Assembly (NCBI GenBank): GCA_964624795.1
Contig: CAZUZS010000012.1
Span: 1-64,000, forward strand
From: CAZUZS01 sp964624795
GTDB lineage: Bacteria > Calditrichota > Calditrichia > RBG-13-44-9
Length of the DNA stretch: 64,000 bases
Direction: 5' to 3'
Made by a program: the position numbers and the translations under genes. The notes below the pieces were generated by a model, which was given only the letters and a program-made list of their open reading frames with translations, searched no databases and had not been told where the DNA came from. Shown piece after piece: positions 8,630 to 16,328 of the stretch (the first letter of the stretch is position 1; each line of letters begins with the position of its first letter).

Positions 8630-10414
8630 TCAGGAAACCAGGCTAATTAGAGTCTGACCGGGAACCGGAGCCGGCTGGAAGTCGCGGGTATAAATCGTTA
8701 AAATCGGGCCATCATCGATGAGGAAAAGCGGAACCACTTCCTTGCCGGAATTCTCCTTTGACAACCCATCGCCGTCAGATTCGGTTTCAATCGGTGCCGA
8801 CGTCAGGCGGCAGTTTCCGCCAAACTTATTAACCAGATAGGGATATGTAATCTGTGATCCGAAAAGGATATTTCCCCGCAGTTCCTGCGAAACCGCGTGC
8901 CCCTGCCGGTGCTCTTCACTTTCCACGGAGAGTTGATAAACATTTTCACTCCCGAAAATCTTGCTGAAATAAAGCGCCGCGAGCGAATTGACCTCTTCAT
9001 TGGGAGTTAATGCCAGCAAATACCCCATTCCGGTAAGATCTATTTCATCCAGTATGTATTCCGAGAGAATACTGCCGTGGTAAGTTGGCAGTCCGGCCTC
9101 CCGGGCCGACGTGATATTTGACCAGTTGGAGTCGACCAGCAGAACTTTAAATCCATTCTTTTTCAGAATTCCGGCGATTTCAACTGCGAACGGCTGCGCT
9201 CCAAGAATGAGCACACCCTGTGGATCCGTATCGGAGATTTTCAGCCAGCGGGCCAGCGGCATGGCGCCAATTCCGTAAACAGCAATCGTTCCGATAATGA
9301 CAACGAAGGTGAGTGAAATTAACAACTCAGCCTGCGGAATTCCAATCCGCACAAGTTCAATAGTAAAAATGGAGGAAACTGCGGCGGCGACAATTCCGCG
9401 TGGCGCCATCCAGGAGAGGAACACCTTTTCTTTCCAATTCAAATGAGATTTTATGGTGGAAAAAAATACAACGACCGGCCTGACAATAATAACCAGGAAC
9501 ACCAGGAACAGGAAAATATTCCAACTCAACATTGTTAGCTTACTGATATCCAGCCGCGCCGCCAATACAATAAAGAGAACCGAAATCAGCAGCACCCTGA
9601 GATTTTCCTTGAATTCAATGATGTGCTTTACTTGTATCTGTTTCTGATTGGCCAGGGCAATTCCCATGACGGTTACACCGAATAAGCCGCTTTCGGACAG
9701 TACCATATTGGAAGCACCAAAAACGCAAAATACCATCATCAACGATGCCGGATTCTGCAAAAAATCCGGGATTAACCGGTATTTTAACAGCAGCACGACG
9801 ATGTACGCGCCGGCGATTCCGATAAGTCCGCTTACACCAATTGTTTTCAGCAGACCGCCGATGGCAACCATGGTTACTTCTTTCACTCCACTGGCCAGGA
9901 TTCCTTCGAAAACCAATACCGCCAACACCGCTCCAATCGGATCATTTACGATGCCTTCCCATTTCAGAATGGAATTGGTCTGGCCCTTAGGCCGGATTTG
10001 GCGCAGCAAGGGCAAAACCACTGTGGGACCGGTAACAACCAGAATGGCTCCAAAAATAAGCGACAGTGTAAAATTCAGACCAATAATATAATAGGCACCC
10101 AGCGTGCTCAATATCCAGGTAATGAGAATCCCGATGGTGACCAGGTTTCGCACGACACCGCCGACGAGCTTCAACTCTTTGAATCCCAGGCTCAGCCCGC
10201 CCTCATATAAAATCACCGCTACAGAAACCGAAACCAGGGGAAAAAGGAGTCGACCGAAAACTTCGTCCGGGTGCACCAGCCCGGTGACAGGACCAGCCAG
10301 GAAACCGAAAATCATGAGCAGCAAAATTGTCGGCAGGCGCAGGCGCCACGCCATCATCTGCGCGACTACTCCAAATGTAACAATCAAGGCAAGTTGAATG
10401 ATGTAATCATGCAT
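8630..10414 (-). CDS. CPA1-type Na+/H+ antiporter with C-terminal nucleotide-binding RCK-like domain
   Basis: Inner-membrane monovalent cation/proton antiporter of about 594 residues. Roughly the first 385 residues hold about 12 hydrophobic helices, with the conserved EGIVNDPIGAVLAV region that carries the ion-binding Asn-Asp pair. Residues ~395-500 form a TrkA-N-like Rossmann domain (GVLILGAQPFAVEIAGILKK, then VLLVDSN), as in NhaP2/KefB-like regulated antiporters. The ATG at 10414 is chosen over a preceding in-frame TTG; GGAG lies about 10 bases upstream. It is a single gene with a long intergenic region on its 5' side, divergent from nuo. It likely works in pH and Na+ control alongside the proton-pumping complex I next door. 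Li+, K+ or Na+ preference cannot be read from the sequence. Confidence 0.9.
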   Translation of the reverse strand: MHDYIIQLALIVTFGVVAQMMAWRLRLPTILLLMIFGFLAGPVTGLVHPDEVFGRLLFPLVSVSVAVILYEGGLSLGFKELKLVGGVVRNLVTIGILITWILSTLGAYYIIGLNFTLSLIFGAILVVTGPTVVLPLLRQIRPKGQTNSILKWEGIVNDPIGAVLAVLVFEGILASGVKEVTMVAIGGLLKTIGVSGLIGIAGAYIVVLLLKYRLIPDFLQNPASLMMVFCVFGASNMVLSESGLFGVTVMGIALANQKQIQVKHIIEFKENLRVLLISVLFIVLAARLDISKLTMLSWNIFLFLVFLVIIVRPVVVFFSTIKSHLNWKEKVFLSWMAPRGIVAAAVSSIFTIELVRIGIPQAELLISLTFVVIIGTIAVYGIGAMPLARWLKISDTDPQGVLILGAQPFAVEIAGILKKNGFKVLLVDSNWSNITSAREAGLPTYHGSILSEYILDEIDLTGMGYLLALTPNEEVNSLAALYFSKIFGSENVYQLSVESEEHRQGHAVSQELRGNILFGSQITYPYLVNKFGGNCRLTSAPIETESDGDGLSKENSGKEVVPLFLIDDGPILTIYTRDFQPAPVPGQTLISLVS

Positions 10415-10509
10415 CAAGGTCAGACTCCGATTAAATGAATTTCATAAAAAATTATTCTTATCAGATTTTATGGGCGCTTTATTACTTTTTTGCCAGCCAT
10501 TCGAATCTT

Positions 10510-10527
10510 CGCCCGAAAATTCGGGCG
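10510..10527. repeat. Short palindrome CGCCCGAA-AA-TTCGGGCG
   Basis: A perfect 8-bp inverted repeat with a 2-base centre. Its CGCCCGA.../...TCGGGCG core resembles the palindromes in the nuoH-nuoI spacer (GCCCGG...TCGGGC and CCCCGATTT...AAATCGGGG). It is probably one more copy of a dispersed REP-like family. Confidence 0.5.
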
Positions 10528-10717
10528 CTACCCGCGGCGATTATCTTTTCATTCCGTTCCTAATCGGCATCCAATTCTTTTTTGTTTAACCTGGTATTTG
10601 GCATTCTGCAATTTGGTTAACCGGTTCTGTAACTTCCGTCTGTTTCAGATTCTCAGATTCGTTTTCAATCATATTCAAATAGGAGGTTTATTTCTAAATC
10701 TTAGGAATTACAAAGAC

Positions 10718-10948
10718 CTATTCCATATATTTTACTTGGTAATAAAAAACTTGATTGATCTTAAAGGTGATCTTGATTGACTTTACAAGAGAATATTTCC
10801 TTTTAGACCAGAGCGGCGCAAATTGTTCCCCAATCCGCACCAACAAAGGCGAATTTTTCCTTATATCCTCCTGGATTGAGACAATGGTGACTTCACCAGG
10901 TCGGTAGATATAAGAAATTCCGGGAGCTCGACAGCCGGATTCGACCAT
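10718..10948 (-). CDS. Small hypothetical protein, doubtful
   Basis: A 76-residue reading frame with an AGGA four bases before its ATG. I do not recognise the sequence. The middle part (YRPGEVTIVSIQEDIRKN) looks protein-like, and the C-terminus is basic and hydrophobic. It stands alone in a long intergenic region, so it may be a real small gene, a remnant of a larger decayed gene, or chance. An internal AGGAGG precedes a stretch without a nearby ATG. Confidence 0.28.
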   Translation of the reverse strand: MVESGCRAPGISYIYRPGEVTIVSIQEDIRKNSPLLVRIGEQFAPLWSKRKYSLVKSIKITFKINQVFYYQVKYME

Positions 10949-11423
10949 ATATCCTGTTTGAGTTCGAACGACGTAATTTATGTTTGTTCTCCTACAGAAA
11001 AAATACGATCATACCTATAGATGCATCTTGTTTACCGAAATAGATTATGAACGGCGGTTATAATATTGCCTTTATTGAATCCGCGCTAATTCCCTGAGAT
11101 GCGGCAGTTTTGAATCATTACATAATGAGGCAGGTAATACAAAAAACGGATATATTGCAATCGACCGATTCAGATTCAAATTTAATCGGTTGCTGATGAT
11201 TTCAGCGGCTATAGTACAAGATCTCTAATTTCTGCTTTTTTTATCCACGCCCAGCCTGTGATAAAGAACGCGTTCTTAACATGAGCCGGGAATTTTAAAA
11301 ACGGATTTGCATTAAGAAGACTATTTTTTTCACATTCTCCAGAGACATAATTGAACTTTTTGGGTATCTGATGCGTTTGGGGAATGTAAGTACGATGTAT
11401 CGAATCGGAAGTGGAGTCAACTA

Positions 11424-11858
11424 TTGAATAGTGCTACCGGTTATTCCATCGCGCTCTGGCCGCTTCTTGTTTACACCGCAGCGGTAATCGCCCTCATCGT
11501 TTTCATGATTGGCTTCTCATACGTATTGGGGCAGCGCCACAAGGAGAAAGCCACCGGTGAGGCGTTTGAATCTGGCATCCTCACCACCGGCAGTGCGCGC
11601 CTGCGCTTTTCCTCGCATTTTTATATCATCGCTATGTTCTTTGTCATTTTCGACCTGGAGGCGGCGTTTATCATCGCCTGGGCCATTTCGCTAAAGGAGT
11701 TGGGATGGATGGGCTACTGGGCCATCCTGGTATTTATTGGAATACTGGTGGCGGTGCTGGTCTATGAATGGCGAATCGGTGCCCTGGATTACGCCGCCAG
11801 CGGCAAAAAAATTCTCAAGAAATTCAAACTTCTGAACAATCCGGATCTCGATTTATGA
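11424..11858 (+). CDS. nuoA: NADH-quinone oxidoreductase subunit A
   Basis: Membrane subunit at the junction of the peripheral and membrane arms of complex I, 144 residues. Three hydrophobic helices are visible (about 10-32, 70-92, 98-118), with the family stretch EAFESGILTTGSARLRFSSHF in the loop and FFVIFDLEAAFIIAWA in the second helix. Translation starts at a TTG (11424) with GTGGAG seven bases upstream; no in-frame ATG near the start fits the family length. The stop overlaps the nuoB start as ATGA. It is the first gene of the nuo operon and follows a ~1 kb intergenic region. Confidence 0.95.
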   Translation: MNSATGYSIALWPLLVYTAAVIALIVFMIGFSYVLGQRHKEKATGEAFESGILTTGSARLRFSSHFYIIAMFFVIFDLEAAFIIAWAISLKELGWMGYWAILVFIGILVAVLVYEWRIGALDYAASGKKILKKFKLLNNPDLDL

Positions 11859-12493
11859 AATGGTGGCTCAGTAAGGCAACTGAATCAACAATCCCGTTGG
11901 GCGGCAACAGCTCGTTCGAAGAGACTGTCCAGCAAAGTATTCTGTTCAGCAAATTGCAGGATTTAATCGCCTGGGGGCGAAAGAATTCCATGTGGCCTTT
12001 CAATTTTGGACTATCCTGCTGCTACGTGGAAATGGCCACCAGCCTGACCAGCAAATACGATATCGCCCGTTTTGGCGCCGAGGTCATTCGCGGCACCCCT
12101 CGCGAGGCGGATGTGATGATTATCGCCGGCACTGTTTTCATCAAAATGGCGCCCATCATCCGGCGGCTTTACCAGCAGATGATGGAGCCACGCTGGATCA
12201 TTTCCATGGGATCGTGCGCCAATTCCGGCGGGATGTACGACATCTATAGCGTGGTGCAGGGGGTGGACAAATTCATGCCGGTGGATGTGTATGTTCCCGG
12301 CTGCCCGCCGCGACCGGATGCCTTCATGGAGGGGCTTGTCCACTTGCGGGATGCGGTTGGCAAGGAAAAACGGCCGCTTAGTTGGGTGATTGGCCCGCAG
12401 GGTGTACAGAAACCGGAAAAAATTTGTCTGCGGGATGAGAAACAGGAGATGAGAAAAAAGTGGGGCACGTTTCAGCCCCCGGAGGAAATTTAA
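11855..12493 (+). CDS. nuoB: NADH-quinone oxidoreductase subunit B
   Basis: Peripheral-arm subunit (PSST type, 212 residues) that carries the last iron-sulfur cluster, N2, next to the quinone site. All four cluster cysteines are present: the tandem pair in GLSCCYVEM (about 51-52), one in GSCANSGGMYD, and one in VPGCPPRPDAF. The ATG at 11855 overlaps the nuoA stop by the ATGA arrangement, pointing to coupled translation. The frame continues further upstream inside nuoA, but that region is nuoA coding sequence in another frame. Confidence 0.97.
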   Translation: MKWWLSKATESTIPLGGNSSFEETVQQSILFSKLQDLIAWGRKNSMWPFNFGLSCCYVEMATSLTSKYDIARFGAEVIRGTPREADVMIIAGTVFIKMAPIIRRLYQQMMEPRWIISMGSCANSGGMYDIYSVVQGVDKFMPVDVYVPGCPPRPDAFMEGLVHLRDAVGKEKRPLSWVIGPQGVQKPEKICLRDEKQEMRKKWGTFQPPEEI

Positions 12494-12619
12494 CAGAGGA
12501 AGGTAAGAATTTTAGAGTAACACTATTTTGAAATACACCGACAGCGGCAGTTGCCGGCTGATTTCAGCAAACAGCATCATGTTTGGCAGTAACGAGGGCG
12601 AAATTTTTCGATTGGGCCT

Positions 12620-14368
12620 ATGAATACAAATGACAATGTTGTAGCAGAGCTGAAAAACAAATTCGATACGGCACATTTCACATCTCAACCCACCAAAGAT
12701 GAGATCCCAACCTTGTGGGTTCCGCCTGCCAATGCCGTCGAATTGCTTCAATTTCTCAGGCAGGAAATCCCGAAGCCTTATCGCATGCTGTACGATCTCA
12801 CCGCTGTGGATGAGCGCGCGGCGGAAAACAACAATGGCAGGCCCGCTGGTGATTTCAGCGTAGTTTACCAACTGCTCTCTTTTGGACGCAACGAAGACAT
12901 TCGCATAAAAGTGCCGCTGCAGGGCGAATATCCCACGATTCCCACCGTTACCGGCCTGTGGCCGAATGCTAACTGGTACGAACGGGAAGTGTTCGATATG
13001 TTCGGCATCAAGTTCGATGGGCATCCTCATCTCAAACGAATTCTCATGCCGCTTACCTGGGAAGGCCACCCACTGCGCAAGGAACATCCTGCACGCGCTA
13101 CCGAAATGGGGCCGTTCCAATTGCCGGACGACAAGCAGGATCGCGAGCAGGAAGCACTTCAATTCCACCCGGAGGAGTGGGGGCTGCAGCGCCACAGCGA
13201 AGATTCCGATTTCATGTTTCTCAACCTGGGACCGCAGCATCCCGGCACCCACGGCGTACTGCGTATTGTTTTGCAACTGGATGGCGAAGAAATTATCGAC
13301 GCCGTTCCCGACATCGGCTTTCATCATCGCGGAGCGGAAAAGATGGCGGAACGCCAGTCCTGGCATACCTTTATTCCATACACCGACCGCATCGATTATT
13401 TGGGCGGTGTAATGAACAACCTGCCCTATGTAATGGCGGTTGAAAAGCTGGCCGGCATCGAGGTGCCGGACCGCGCCAAAGTCATTCGAATCATGCTGGC
13501 CGAGTTTTTCCGGATTTCAAGTCACCTGGTGTGGTACGGCACTTTCGCCCAGGATGTGGGGCAGCTATCTCCTGTCTTCTACATGTTCAACGACCGTGAA
13601 AAAGTACTTGACATCGTCGCGGCGATTACCGGCGACCGTATGCACCCCAACTGGTTCCGCATTGGCGGTGTGGCGCAGGATCTGCCCAACGGCTGGGATA
13701 AACTGGTGCGGGAGTTCATCAATTATTTTCCCAAAAAGCTGAAAGAATACGATAAGCTGGTGATGAAGAACAGCATTTTCAAAGGGCGAACGGTGGGCAT
13801 TGGCAGCTACACGTTGCAGGAAGCCATCGACTGGGGCATCACCGGGCCGGGATTGCGTGCTACCGGTTTCGAATGGGATTTCCGCAAGAAGCGTCCCTAT
13901 TCCGGTTACGACCAGTTTGAATTCGATATCCCTACCGGGCAGCACGGCGACTGCTACGACCGGGCCAAGGTGCGCGTGGAAGAACTGCGCCAGAGCCTGC
14001 GCATCATCGAGCAGTGTGTCAATAATATGCCGGAGGGCGATTACAAATCCGATCATCACCTGGCAACTCCGCCCCGCAAGGAGCGCACCATGCACGATAT
14101 CGAAACGCTGATCACCCACTTTTTGAATGTGAGCTGGGGACCGGTGATCCCGCCGGGTGAGGCGTTTGCCAGCGTGGAAGCAAGCAAGGGAAACAACGGC
14201 TACTACCTGATCAGCGATGGGAACACATCTTCCTATCGAACCCGCATCCGGGCGCCATCTTTTGCGCACATCCAGATGGCGCCATATATCAGCAAAGGCC
14301 ACACCGTCGCCGATCTGCTGGCCATTCTGGGCAGCATCGATTTCGTATTGGCCGATGTGGATCGGTGA
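12620..14368 (+). CDS. nuoCD: NADH-quinone oxidoreductase subunit C/D fusion
   Basis: A single 582-residue polypeptide fusing the 30-kDa subunit (NuoC, about residues 1-170) and the 49-kDa subunit (NuoD, about 190-582). The NuoC part has the signature WYEREVFDMFGIKFDGHPHL; the NuoD part has LNLGPQHPGTHGVLRIV and GFHHRGAEKMAE, which form part of the quinone pocket next to N2. It ends DFVLADVDR, a typical NuoD terminus. An in-frame stop lies just before the ATG at 12620, which limits the start. The same fusion occurs in E. coli and many other bacteria. A 126-base gap separates it from nuoB. Confidence 0.97.
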   Translation: MNTNDNVVAELKNKFDTAHFTSQPTKDEIPTLWVPPANAVELLQFLRQEIPKPYRMLYDLTAVDERAAENNNGRPAGDFSVVYQLLSFGRNEDIRIKVPLQGEYPTIPTVTGLWPNANWYEREVFDMFGIKFDGHPHLKRILMPLTWEGHPLRKEHPARATEMGPFQLPDDKQDREQEALQFHPEEWGLQRHSEDSDFMFLNLGPQHPGTHGVLRIVLQLDGEEIIDAVPDIGFHHRGAEKMAERQSWHTFIPYTDRIDYLGGVMNNLPYVMAVEKLAGIEVPDRAKVIRIMLAEFFRISSHLVWYGTFAQDVGQLSPVFYMFNDREKVLDIVAAITGDRMHPNWFRIGGVAQDLPNGWDKLVREFINYFPKKLKEYDKLVMKNSIFKGRTVGIGSYTLQEAIDWGITGPGLRATGFEWDFRKKRPYSGYDQFEFDIPTGQHGDCYDRAKVRVEELRQSLRIIEQCVNNMPEGDYKSDHHLATPPRKERTMHDIETLITHFLNVSWGPVIPPGEAFASVEASKGNNGYYLISDGNTSSYRTRIRAPSFAHIQMAPYISKGHTVADLLAILGSIDFVLADVDR

Positions 14369-14373
14369 AAGGA

Positions 14374-14501
14374 GGTTCCCGGTTTAGGGTTCAGAGTTCA
14401 GAGTTAAGGCGGTTAAATTAAAGACGGCATTATCAAGTGAGTATGAGAATTTAATTGACGCGGCTCTTTAACCCGTAACGGGGAACGCTGAACCGGGAAC
14501 C
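14374..14501. repeat. Long imperfect inverted repeat between nuoCD and nuoE
   Basis: The arms at 14374-14392 and 14483-14501 match at 17 of 19 positions when one is reverse-complemented (GGTTCCCGGTT...GTTC). They enclose about 90 bases that include the direct repeat GTTCAGAGTTCAGAGTT. The whole looks like a MITE-sized insertion, or a long hairpin able to form in the nuo transcript. No protein is encoded in it. Confidence 0.65.
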
Positions 14502-14579
14502 AGGGCAAGGCAGTAAGTTCATGAACGATATTTACACAAAGATGCAGATTACAAAATAACAAGGTGATCCGGACTTCGA

Positions 14580-15044
14580 ATGCTAACGGACGAAGAAAAA
14601 AAAGAGATTGCGAAACAGGCAGAGCAGTATCCGTACAAGCGGGCGGCTTGCATCGAGGCGCTGAAGATTGTCCAGAAGCACCGCCGGTGGGTTTCCGACG
14701 AGGCGATACAAGACCTGGCCGCCGAGCTGGAAATGACCACCGAGGAGCTGGAAGGTGTGGCGACATTCTACAATATGGTTTTCCGCCAGCCGGTGGGGCG
14801 GCACGTGATCCTGATTTGCGACAGCGTGAGCTGCTGGATAATGGGATTCGAGAAAATTCTGGCGCATTTGCAAAACAAGCTGGGCATCGGGATAGGCGAG
14901 ACAACCACCGATGACCGTTTCACACTGCTTCCCATCCCCTGCCTCGGCACCTGCGATCACGCGCCGGCTTTGATGATCGATGACGACTTGCACCGCGATC
15001 TGACGCCCGAGAAGATCGATGAAATCCTTAAAAAATATGAATAA
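14580..15044 (+). CDS. nuoE: NADH-quinone oxidoreductase subunit E
   Basis: A 154-residue, thioredoxin-fold, 2Fe-2S (N1a) subunit of the NADH-oxidising module. The four cluster cysteines are in CDSVSC (about residue 81) and CLGTCD (about 122). The N-terminal helical part includes the family stretch EGVATFYNMVFRQPVG. The ATG at 14580 follows AAGGTG at a rather long distance (about 13 bases). It is separated from nuoCD by a 211-base spacer containing an inverted repeat, and from nuoF by six bases. Confidence 0.95.
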   Translation: MLTDEEKKEIAKQAEQYPYKRAACIEALKIVQKHRRWVSDEAIQDLAAELEMTTEELEGVATFYNMVFRQPVGRHVILICDSVSCWIMGFEKILAHLQNKLGIGIGETTTDDRFTLLPIPCLGTCDHAPALMIDDDLHRDLTPEKIDEILKKYE

Positions 15045-15050
15045 TCGATA

Positions 15051-16328
15051 ATGGAAAAACCGCTAACCCAAAATATTCGCCCCGGCGAGGGGCCGCCGGA
15101 CATCAAGGAATATGAAAAGAGAGGCGGCTACCAGTCGCTTCGCAAAGCGTTAAAAGGAATGAGCCCAAAAGAAGTGCAGGGCATGGTGAAAGATTCTACC
15201 CTGAAGGGCCGCGGCGGCGCCGGATTTTCCACTGGCATGAAATGGGGATTTGTCCCGCTGGGGAACGACGCTCCCCATCCCAAGTACCTGGTGGCCAATG
15301 CCGACGAGATGGAGCCGGGAACCTTCAAAGACCGGCTGTTGCTGGAAGGCGATCCCCACCAGTTGATTGAGGGAATGATCGTAAGCGCCTTCGCCATTCA
15401 GGCGGATGTGGCTTACATTTTCCTGCGCTGGGCCTACAAAGCATCCGCGGCGCTGCTGGAGAAATCCATCGCGGAGGCGTACCGGACGGGCTACCTGGGC
15501 AAAAATATTTTGGGAAGCAGTTACAGCCTGGAGATGCACCTGCACACCAGCGTGGGGCGCTACATGTGCGGGGAAGAAACCGGTCTGCTGAACGCCCTGG
15601 AAGGCAAGCGTGCCACCCCGCGCTCCAAACCGCCCTTCCCGCAGGTGAGCGGGTTGTTCGGGAAACCAACCATTGTGAACAACGTGGAAACGCTGAGCTG
15701 TGTGCCGCACATTATCAACAACGGCGCAGAATGGTTCAAAAAGCTGAGTTACTCCGATGATGGCGGCACCAAGATTTACGGCGTGAGCGGGAAGGTGAAA
15801 AATCCGGGAACCTGGGAGCTGCCCATGGGCACCACCATGCGGGAAATTTTGGAAGAACATGCAGGCGGAATGCGGGACGGCGTGAAATTCCGGGGCGCGC
15901 TTCCCGGCGGCGCTTCCACCGATTTTCTTACCGAAGAACATCTGGATGTCAAGCTGGATTTTGTTGAGGTGCAGAAGGCCGGCAGCCGGCTGGGCACCGG
16001 CACCCTGATCGTTCTGGACGATAAATCCTGCCCGGTGGGAATGGTTCACAACCTGGAACATTTCTTTGCGCAGGAATCCTGCGGCTGGTGCACACCGTGC
16101 CGGGACGGGCTTCCCTGGACGGAGAAAATTCTGGCGGGCCTGGAAAACGGCACCGGGCGCATGGAAGACCTTGATATTCTGGAGCATCACACCCGGCTGC
16201 TGGCACCCGGCCACACGTTTTGCGCGCTGGCGCCCGGCGCAATGGAACCGCTGCAGAGTGCGCTTAAGTATTTCCGGGAAGATTTCGAGCAGCACGTTCA
16301 CCAGAAACGCTGCCCGTGGAGGTCGTGA
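15051..16328 (+). CDS. nuoF: NADH-quinone oxidoreductase subunit F
   Basis: The 425-residue flavoprotein that binds NADH and FMN and carries the 4Fe-4S cluster N3. The glycine-rich nucleotide site reads LKGRGGAGFSTGMKWGF (about 44-60), the FMN region has NADEMEPGTFKDR, and the cluster motif is ESCGWCTPCRDG plus a later Cys in HTFCALAPGA. The start ATG at 15051 is six bases after the nuoE stop, and its stop abuts the nuoG ATG directly. It forms the dehydrogenase module with NuoE and NuoG, so this complex is an NADH-fed type rather than the truncated ferredoxin-type complex. Confidence 0.97.
   Translation: MEKPLTQNIRPGEGPPDIKEYEKRGGYQSLRKALKGMSPKEVQGMVKDSTLKGRGGAGFSTGMKWGFVPLGNDAPHPKYLVANADEMEPGTFKDRLLLEGDPHQLIEGMIVSAFAIQADVAYIFLRWAYKASAALLEKSIAEAYRTGYLGKNILGSSYSLEMHLHTSVGRYMCGEETGLLNALEGKRATPRSKPPFPQVSGLFGKPTIVNNVETLSCVPHIINNGAEWFKKLSYSDDGGTKIYGVSGKVKNPGTWELPMGTTMREILEEHAGGMRDGVKFRGALPGGASTDFLTEEHLDVKLDFVEVQKAGSRLGTGTLIVLDDKSCPVGMVHNLEHFFAQESCGWCTPCRDGLPWTEKILAGLENGTGRMEDLDILEHHTRLLAPGHTFCALAPGAMEPLQSALKYFREDFEQHVHQKRCPWRS

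Larger units (their letters stand above)
10415..11423. other. Long divergent intergenic region between antiporter and nuo operon
   Basis: About 1 kb of AT-rich sequence between two divergent transcription units. It should hold promoters for the antiporter and for nuo, but I see no convincing -10/-35 pair. It contains one perfect palindrome (10510-10527) and one weak small reading frame on the minus strand (10718-10948), listed separately. Confidence 0.6.

Noticed and set aside
12512..13366. 284-codon minus-strand frame opposite nuoCD
   Set aside because: Shadow of nuoCD; low-complexity His/Arg-rich translation and no ribosome site of note.
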